Assembly (NCBI GenBank): GCA_018857735.1
Contig: JABMCL010001823.1
Location: 98,501 to 162,500 of the forward strand
DNA: 64,000 nt
Direction of reading: 5' to 3'
Source of the DNA: Alviniconcha marisindica
Taxonomy: Eukaryota > Mollusca > Gastropoda > Provannidae
Of the stretch, positions 55,380 through 64,000 are shown one piece after another. The translations under genes were made by a program, and so were the position numbers. The notes under the pieces are model-generated. The model was given only the letters and a program-made list of their open reading frames with translations. It did no database searches and was not told where the DNA came from. Numbering within the stretch: the stretch's first letter is position 1; the number at the start of each line of letters is the position of its first letter.

Positions 55380-55552
55380 CTTGCGCATAGTTATGTTTAA
55401 ACCCTTACCGACGTGTACAACAATTATGTGTTATCTGTTTGTTAAATTGCTGATAACAGTCTCTGTTTCGATGTGCATTCTGTTTGTTCAGCGCTAGTTG
55501 AGCCGAGGGTAGGCGCTTTTCAAACTGCCATTACTATTATCATTATTACAGT
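55380..55552 (+). mobile_element. LINE 3' tail fragment
   Basis: Contains cagcgctagttgagccgagg, taggcgctttt and a degenerate ATT/ATC tail. The same tail pattern as at 39487-40092 supports it; no coding sequence is present. Confidence 0.35.
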
Positions 55553-56161
55553 TACTCCATACCAGGTCGAACCGCAAGTCAGAAGTCACCAAAACCACAA
55601 GTAAAAAAACCTGGCGCACAGTTAGTTCTACGCACAAATTAACTTGGAAGAGTAAGCAAGTAAGTAACCTGGTGTTTTACGCCCAGTCAACCATCACAGT
55701 TATAACAGGGCGAAACCTGGAAGAAGACGAAGACGATGTTGACGTTGGCGAAGAAAAGTTATTCTTTGAACTTCGTCCTATCAACCTCATAGGGTCGGTC
55801 ACTTCGGGACGACCGGAAGAAGTTGAAGAATATTTTAAAAGGAACACAAAACAAGTAAAGCAATAAAAACGAAACAAAAAAGGAGTAAGAAGAAAAAGAG
55901 AAGAAAAGAAAAAAAGGAGAAAAGATTAGTAATAAAATACATTTTGCATGTAATATGAATGCAAGACAACACATAAAAATAATAAAAGCAACAATATTAT
56001 GATATACCTACAGCTAAAAAAATAAACAAAAAATACAGGTCAACCCATCGCGCCCGCCCCAAACAAATAGCATCAGTTCAGAGAAACCATTCGCTTACTC
56101 GATAATAGCACAGGTCATTTTATTTTTTTTAAAGAAAGAAAAAGAAAAGAAAAGAGGGGGC

Positions 56162-56164
<3 letters not shown>

Positions 56165-56192
<28 letters not shown>

Positions 56193-56516
56193 GAAGAAGA
56201 AGAAGAAGAAGAAGAAGAAGAAGAAGAAGAAGAAGAAGAAGGAAAGAAGAAGAAGAAGAAGAAGAAAGAAGAAGAAGAAGAAAAAAGAAAGAAAGAAAGA
56301 AGAGAAGAGAAGAAGAAGAAGAAGAAGAAGAAGAAGAAGAAGAAGAAGAAGAAGAAGAAGAAGAAGAAGAAAGAAAGAAGAAGAAGAAGAAAGAAAGAAG
56401 AAGAAGAAGAAAGAGTGAAGAAGAAGAAGAAAGAAAGAAGAAGAAGAAGAAAGAGTGAAGAAGAAGAAGAAAGAAAGAAGAAGAAGAAGAAAGAAAGAAA
56501 AAAAAAAGAAGAAGGA
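56165..56516. repeat. (GAA)n microsatellite, about 350 bp
   Basis: Almost pure aag repeat with aaaga interruptions every 10-60 bases. Purine-only on one strand, so triplex (H-DNA) formation is possible. Confidence 0.95.
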
Positions 56517-56784
56517 AGAAGCAAGCACCCCCAATACAAACGAACAAAATTAACTTAAAAACAACGCATACATAACCTGCAGTTCAACATAGTTGGTATC
56601 CAACTGACCGCTTCTCTCTGTATAATAATAATAATTATTATGTACAAAATATCTCTTAGTTTCGGTCAGACCCCTAGTGACGCTAGGAGAATCAGTCCGT
56701 ATGCATTGCTTCATTTTTGGGGCAATGTCCACTTTTAGCCCCGTCGGTCTGCGGTCCTCAAATGGTATGAGAATGCGTGTGTCA

Positions 56785-56785
<1 letters not shown>

Positions 56786-56861
<76 letters not shown>

Positions 56862-56974
56862 GTGTTGTGTTGTGTTGTGTTTTGTTTTGTTTGTGTGTGT
56901 GTTGTGTGTGTGTGTGTGGTGTGTGTGTGTGTTGTGTGTGTGTGGTGTGCGTGTGTTGTGTTGTGTTGTGTTGT

Positions 56975-57066
<92 letters not shown>

Positions 57067-57076
57067 TGTGTGTGTG

Positions 57077-57134
<58 letters not shown>

Positions 57135-57136
57135 GG
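56786..57136. repeat. Interrupted (GT)n microsatellite, about 350 bp
   Basis: GT runs broken by tgttgtgttg and ggtgtgtg words. Confidence 0.95.
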
Positions 57137-57555
57137 ACGGAATGAACTTAACGTGTACACTACGCTGGCATATTCACGTATCAGTTCATTCCGTGTCATG
57201 TACACAAGCACACGCACACGGCGCATTCTCAAACCGTTTGAGGACAGCGAACCGACAGGGCTAAACGTGGATATTGCCCGTTTTTGAACGTCAGAAACTG
57301 GACTATTACCAGTTTGGTTTTGATTTGAAAAAAAAACCAAAAAAAACCCCGGAAGACAGCGAAAGTGAGTTGCACAGTGCCTAGTGGTTTTGATTCTTTG
57401 TTTCAGTTTAGAGATGGCTGCTTCTCGTCTGTCGTTCTGTGTTGGCCTTTCGCTGACCTTCCCAACTTTGTCATGCCCTCTCGTTGTCGTCTTCTTGTTT
57501 GCGCGCTTCTTTGAATTTGTGCTGGGAAATGCGGCACACCAATGTCTGTGTGCGG

Positions 57556-57599
57556 GCGGGGGGAGGGGGAAGGGGGGGGGCGGAGGGGGGGGGGGAGGG

Positions 57600-57607
<8 letters not shown>
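57556..57607 (+). other. G-rich tract with G-quadruplex potential
   Basis: At least six G runs of five or more separated by one to three bases (gggggagggggaagggg and onward). Similar tracts lie at 58405-58453, 61195-61250 and 61440-61495. Confidence 0.6.
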
Positions 57608-58382
<775 letters not shown>

Positions 58383-60299
58383 AAAGAAACAGGTGATACA
58401 GGCGGTGGATGGGGGGGGGGGGGGGGGGGGGGGAGCTGGTGGGGGGGGGGGGGCAACCCTCATTACAACGCTCGATCTAAGGGGACATTTTTCTCCCCAG
58501 ACATAAAACGATACACTGTGTTCTTGTTGCTGTTCTGTTGAACCACAACTGCAGCATTATGCAGCCATGCAATATCATAATGAACACACGCTTTACATAC
58601 GATGTCATCAATAGAAGCAAATTTCCCGCTTGAAATAGGCACTTCAGTTTTGATATTTTCACTTGCAAGCAATAAACGGTCACGTGCGAAAAACCACCAA
58701 GGCACATCCTTATATATAACTTATAAGTACAAGACATGTATGCGATATTTATACGTGCAAAGGGTTGGATTCTGAATCCAAAGACTGCTTATTTGAAATT
58801 GGTCAAACAGATAGTTTTTGTTTGTTTGTTTGGTTGTTTGTTGTTCTCTACCGATGACACCTTTTTTCTTTCTTTTTTCTCTCATTAATTTGTTTGTAAT
58901 TTTTTTCATCCCAAAGACATCACTTTGCTCAAATGGCATCACTTTCTACCATAACTTGATTACCATAGTGTATGGTAAGGTATATTTTCTTTCAACCAAA
59001 GATACCAGGAGCAAAATGAGTCCAAAGCAACCTAGTTGTAGAAACTCAGACTACGATGCATCCGGGCATTCTGCCGGTCGATCCTACACGGGTGCTGTCC
59101 CTTGATATTTTGAGCACCCGAGACTTCAGTTCATCGTAGTATCAAGTAGTTGTGTCACCGCCATTTGGAGGCATCGTATGGTGGTAGGACTACGTATTTA
59201 TTATAGACTTAATGATGTGTCAAAGGAAGAAGAAGAAGACGAAGAGAAAAAAGAAAAAGAAAAAAAAGAGGATCCAAATCCAGCGTGTAAAAATCGACGT
59301 AAATGCAATCTTCAGGGTCCAACTGGAGTCCCAAAAACACTGTACTCAGAAGAATTGTTAGGAAGCATTAAGCCTGTCACACAACACTGGCCTAAACTTC
59401 GAGGCTTAATTCTTTCGTCATCATTTCAAAAACAATGAAACGCGAGGACGTCTTTCTTCGAATTTCTTCTCAGTTTCGTCGAATTGCCAGGCCTTGCCTA
59501 TCAAACCTCAGCAGCGGGTGTGCTTGTCTTAGCTCGCATCATAAGGAACTATGAACCATGTCACACTTGGTCTCGTTCACTAGTCTCGTTCACTAGTCTC
59601 GTTCACTAGTGGAAACCCTGACTTCAACTTCCACGTCGTCCGTTTAACACCATAACCGTTGCGAGGGAGTTTGTGATCATCACTGTTATCAGTTTACTGA
59701 AAATGTCATCATCATGAAGTCCAAAGACGTCACACACCTCTGACATCTCTCCATCACTTTTGACGACTCGTATCTTTATATCATGTTTGTTTGTTTTGTA
59801 AATGTGGTGGGGGTATTTTGTCTCGTCTCATGTCCGAAACCGTCTCGACGTCTCTGGAGGAGTGAGGTCCTGCACTGATCGACGCAAACAGCCATGACGT
59901 CAGAAATTGATGCCGAAAAACTATACGTAATATCTTTGACGTCAACGCCGGAGGCGACGCCGTGGAAACTGTTCAAGCGGCGTCATCGTGAGTTTCGCGG
60001 ACGTCAAGTCGAAACTTTTCCCACGATGCACTCGTATACATGCATACAGCAGCCTGGATCGTAGACGCGAGGAAGACAACTTCAACAACTGAAGGGGTAG
60101 GCTCATTTGGTTACACCCAGGTCTTTTTGGTTGAGTGTTGTTTCACGTCCACAGAAACCGTAGGTTTATTAGGGACGGGAGTCCAGAACGGCCACCTCGA
60201 CTTTCACACAGGTCCTGAGTTCAGTGTAGCTTTACGTCCACAGAAACCGTAGGCTTATTAGGGACGGGAGCCCAGAATGGCCACCTCGACTTTCACACA

Positions 60300-61055
60300 G
60301 CTCTTGAGCTCTGACCCATGTCCTCAAAAACGTGGCGCTTTAGCAAGGACCACGAATCGGCTTATTCAGTTCGACGTCCTCAGAAACCACGACGCTTTAG
60401 CAAGGACCACAAATCAGCTTATTCAGTTCGACGTCCTTAGAAATCGCGACGCTTTTTTAAGGACGACAAATCAGCTCGTTGAGTTCGACGTCCTCAGAAA
60501 CCACGACGCTTTAGTAAGGACCACGGATCAGCTTATTCAGTTCGACGTCCTTAGAAATCGCGACGCTTTTTTAAGGACGACAAATCAGCTCGTTGAGTTC
60601 GACGTCCCCTGAAACCAAACGCTTTAGAAAGGCTGATGTCCTTGGAAACCACGACGCTTTATTAAGGACCGCAGATCAGCTCATTCAGTTCGACGTCCTT
60701 GGAAACCACGACGCTTTATTAAGGACCGCAGATCAGCTCATTCAGTTCGACGTCCTTGGAAACCACGACGCTTTATTAAGGACCGCAGATCAGCTCATTC
60801 AGTTCGACGTCCTTGGAAACCACGACGCTTTAGCAAGGACCACACATCAGCTCATTCAGTTCGACGTTCTCGGAAACCACGACGCTTTAGTAAGGACCAC
60901 GAACCAGCTCATTCAGTTCGACGTCCTTGGAAACCACGACGCTTTAGTAAGGACCACGAACCAGCTCATTCAGTTCGACGTCCTTGGAAACCACGACGCT
61001 TTAGTAAGGACCACGAACCAGCTCATCCAGTTCGACGTCCTTGGAAACCAAACTC
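60300..61055. repeat. About 57-bp minisatellite 3' of the Wnt gene
   Basis: About 13 units with ttcgacgtccttggaaacca, cgacgctttagtaaggacca and cgaaccagctcattcag. Just before it (60125-60260) are two copies of a SINE-tail-like sequence (cgtccacagaaaccgtaggt, tattagggac), which share gacgtcc..agaaacc with the array and may be its origin. A 57-bp period keeps a frame open for 270 codons; I do not call it a gene. Confidence 0.88.
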
Positions 61056-61504
61056 TTTCGCAGGGACGATCCTCGAATCCCCGTGACGAACGCCAGACGG
61101 CGTCGACAGCTCCAGTGACTCCACCAAGCACGCAGACAGACATGACTCACAGGCATCGTTTTCGTTTGGCTCACCTTGGGAAGCGGGTACGGGAAAGGGG
61201 AGGGTGGGGGTTGGAGGGGGTAGGAGGGGGGAGGGGGAGGTGGTTACCAATTCTGGCAGTTTGGAAGATGTCGGAAAGCGACGCTTTCGGAGTGTGGTGG
61301 CGGTTGGAAATGGGGTGGGGTGGGGTGGGGTGGGGGTGGGCGGTTACCAATTCTGGCCGAGTTTGGGAGAAGATGCCGGAAAGCGACGCTCTCGGAGTGT
61401 GGTAGGTAGGTGGTAGGTGGTGGTGGTGGTGGTGGTGGTGGTGGTGGTGGGAGGGGGGCCGCGTGGGGGTTGGGGGGGGGGGTGGGCGGGAGAATGAGGG
61501 GTGT

Positions 61505-63473
61505 CTACTTGCACTTGCTGAGGTTGAGCACCCTGGAGCAGGTCTTGCACTTGACGTAGCAGCACCAGTAGTACTTGCACTCGCACCGCTCCCTCACCTC
61601 CATGGTGAAGTTGTCCGCCCCACGCCCGCAGCACATAGGGCCGCAGTTGCCCGGGCCCTCGGCCTTAGGGTCGCATATCCTGCACACACAATCCAACCAG
61701 GCGTCGTGAGGGCACGTGAAACACAAGGAAGGAATCACCCAGAAAATAGAGCAGAAACTGAGGAACAAGGGAAGGCAGGAAGGAACGGAGGAAATAAGGA
61801 AGGAAGGAAGATAGCTAAACATGAAGGAAGGAAGGAAGATAGGCAAACCTGAAGGAAGGAAGGAAGGAAGGAAGGAAGGAAGGAAGGAAGGAAGGAAGAT
61901 AGGCAAACATGAAGGAAGGAAGGGAGTGAGGAAGGAAGGAAGATAGGCAAACATGAAGGAAGGAAGGAAGGGATGGAGGAAGGAAGGAAGGAAGGAAGGA
62001 AGGAGAAGAAGGAAGGAAGATAGGCAAACATGAAGGAATGAAGACAGGCAAATATGAAGGAAGGAAGATAGGCAAACATGAAGGAAGGAAGGACGAGAAA
62101 GAAAAATCACCGGAAGAAAGGAAGGAACGAAGACAGGCAAACAAGAAAGAAACACGGAGCACAGGCAAACAGGAAGGAAGGAAGGAAGAAAAAGAAACAG
62201 AAAGCACGTGAAGGAAGGCAGGAAGGATAAGAAAGGAATACAGTAACGATGACATCAGCACGTGGGGACACACACACGCACCACCATAAACCCACCTGAG
62301 AAACACGCATCACCACAGACCCACCTGTCGAACACACGCACTACCATAAACCCACCTGTCGAACACACCCATCACCATACACCCACACTTAATGAACACC
62401 CACCAGTCCGACACACGCATAATTAACACCCACCAATCGGACTTAACACCCACCAATCGGTCACACACTGACTTACAAACACCCACTAGTCCGACACACA
62501 GTGAATAAACACCCACCAATCGGACACACACATAACGAACACCCACCACTCGGGGACACACTGAAGTAACACACACTATCGGACACACACTGAATTAACG
62601 TCCACCAATCGGACACACACTGAATTAAAATCCACCAGTCGGACACACACTGAATTAACACCCACCAGTCGGACAGACACTGAATTAACACCAATCACTC
62701 GGATACACACAGAATTAACACCCACCAATCGGACACACACATGACACACACACACATAATTAATAACACGCACCAGTCGAACACACGTGGCAATTAACCC
62801 CGATCGGACACACACGTAATAAGCACCCACCAGTCGGACACATAATTAATAACACCCACCAGTCAAACACACGTAGCAATTAACCCCGATCGGACACACG
62901 TTTAAGGAACACCCCTCAGTCGGACATACACTTAACGAACACCCAGCAGTCGGACACACACTTAAGAAACACCCAGCAGTCGGACACACACTTAAGAAAC
63001 ACCCAGCAGTCGGACACACACTTAAGGAACACCCAGCAGTCGGACACACACTTAACGAACACCCACCAGTCGGACACACACTTAACGAACACCCACCACT
63101 CGGACACACACTTAACGAACACCCAGCAGTCGGACACACACTTAACGAACACCGACCTGTCGGACACACACTTAACGAACACCCACCAGTCGGACACACA
63201 CTTAACGAACACCCACCAGTCGGACACCCAGCAGTCGGACACACACTTAACGAACACCCACCTGTCGGACACACACTTAACGAACACCCACCAGTCGGAC
63301 ATACACTTAACGAGCACCCACCTTCCCCTTGTGCCTACGGAGCCCGTTTTTTCATCCGGGTAACAGTAGTCCGGGGACTTGGCGTAGTAGATGAGCTCTG
63401 TCTTGGCAAATGAGTCCTTGCCGGGTTGGATGGGGACCAGGATGTGCTGCTTTTTCCGCTTCCGGCGTTTCAC
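61505..63473 (-). CDS. Wnt ligand, last two coding exons (gene continues past the right edge)
   Basis: Secreted, lipid-modified signalling protein that binds Frizzled. Exon 63473-63322 encodes VKRRKRKKQHILVP, then ELIYYAKSPDYCYPDEKTG and VGTRG; exon 61679-61505 encodes ICDPKAEGPGNCGPMCCGRG, RERCECKYYWCCYVKCKTC and NLSKCK, ending with TAG at 61507-61505. The split R codon (AG+G) joins them. This is the cysteine-rich C-terminal Wnt domain with MCCGRG and WCCYVKC. The basic KRRKRKK run before LVP and the GTRGR motif recall Wnt4, but it is divergent (no N-glycosylated NKTS after GTRGR) and could be WntA, Wnt16 or another subfamily. The acceptor before GTG at 63471 is cactcag. Confidence 0.9.
61785..62225. 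repeat. (GGAA)n-based repeat in the last Wnt intron
   Basis: Runs of ggaa with a larger unit ggaaggaagataggcaaaca tgaagg, present about ten times with deletions. Confidence 0.9.
62385..63321 (-). repeat. 30-bp minisatellite carrying the Wnt exon donor
   Basis: Roughly 30 units of 30-31 bp fill the right part of the last Wnt intron. The true donor reads GGGGAAG/gtgggtgctcgttaag; each unit reads tg/gtgggtgttcgttaagtg followed by tgtgtccgac. The donor with its first 16 intron bases recurs in every unit; units become more degenerate towards 62400. Confidence 0.88.
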
Positions 63474-63651
63474 CTGAGTGTATGAATCAGTAGTGCGAGT
63501 GAAAGTAGTGCACGAAACACGAGCAACACCCGGTCTACACCCAAGCGGACATGTTTGAAGCGCTGAGTCGATGGAGTCATTTTAGCCACTTGTAATTTGT
63601 GGTCTTTGATATTTCTCTGTCTCTGTCTGTCTCTCTGTCTCTGTGTGCTCT

Positions 63652-63653
63652 TT

Positions 63654-63684
<31 letters not shown>

Positions 63685-63822
63685 TGGTGCTGTGTGTGTG
63701 TGGGGTGGTGTGGTGGGTGGTGTGTAGCCTGGTGTTTGTCAATTTCATTCTAGTTTCCAGGAACAGTTCTTTTTACACGACACACACGCACGCAACACGC
63801 AACAGCACACACACACACGCAC

Positions 63823-63854
<32 letters not shown>

Positions 63855-63919
63855 CACACACACAGTGGTCTTATTTCCTACATGCTACTGTTGTATTGTT
63901 TGTTGTTTTTGTGTGTTGT

Positions 63920-63954
<35 letters not shown>

Positions 63955-63956
63955 TG

Positions 63957-63994
<38 letters not shown>

Positions 63995-64000
63995 CACTTT
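63652..64000. repeat. (GT)n and (CA)n microsatellites at the right edge
   Basis: Three GT runs and one CA run (about 63785-63860), which can pair with each other as an inverted repeat; the block continues past the window. Confidence 0.93.

Noticed and set aside
56095..56547. Frames of poly-Leu, poly-Phe or poly-Ser
   Set aside because: Translation of the GAA/TTC microsatellite.
60593..61405. Open frame of 270 codons with NHDALVRTTNQLIQFDVLG repeats
   Set aside because: 57-bp minisatellite; no start context, splice sites or known domain. A real repeat protein cannot be fully excluded, but neighbouring SINE-tail sequence argues for non-coding origin.
61505..62306. Long minus-strand frames rich in LPSFLPSF
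   Set aside because: Translation of the GGAA repeat in the Wnt intron; only the last 58 codons (61679-61505) are a real exon.

Overview
This is eukaryotic nuclear DNA, most likely from a mollusc and probably a caenogastropod snail. That placement is an inference from the invertebrate-type proteins, the very high microsatellite load and tRNA-like SINEs; nothing in the window proves the species. Short exons lie in long repeat-filled introns with GT-AG boundaries.

Three genes can be reconstructed exon by exon. (1) MCM7, a subunit of the MCM2-7 replicative helicase, is on the minus strand from 34935 to 15747 in 17 coding exons (about 723 aa). All reading phases join correctly except for one extra base in exon 11, inside the Walker A region. 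(2) A DCUN1D1/2-type DCN1-like protein, a cullin neddylation co-E3, is on the plus strand from 35420 to 43975 in 7 coding exons (260 aa). Its start lies about 485 bp from the MCM7 start, so the two genes are head to head and probably share a promoter, which carries a consensus E2F site. (3) The last two exons of a Wnt ligand gene (108 C-terminal residues) are on the minus strand from 63473 to 61505; the rest of the gene lies beyond the right edge.

Layout: 1-707 holds microsatellites and a possible last coding exon of an unidentified plus-strand gene; 0.7-11.3 kb is T-rich and without genes, perhaps a long 3' UTR; 11.3-15.7 kb holds SINEs, minisatellites and small TTAA-flanked elements; 15.7-34.9 kb is MCM7; 34.9-35.4 kb is the shared promoter; 35.4-44 kb is the DCUN1D gene; 44-61.5 kb holds only repeats that I can recognise; 61.5-63.5 kb is the Wnt 3' end; 63.6-64 kb is microsatellite.

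The most unusual signal is structural. At eight exon-intron junctions in all three genes the adjacent intron contains copies of the junction itself: splice site, usually with several bases of neighbouring exon. In most cases these form tandem arrays. They offer many decoy donors or acceptors next to the real ones, most strikingly nine partial copies of the start of DCUN1D exon 3. Other items are two TTAA-flanked MITE families, an element with GGTTCCCAGGG inverted ends, a broken LINE, a tandem array of a tRNA-like SINE head, a relic duplicate of DCUN1D exon 4 and two long intronic hairpins.
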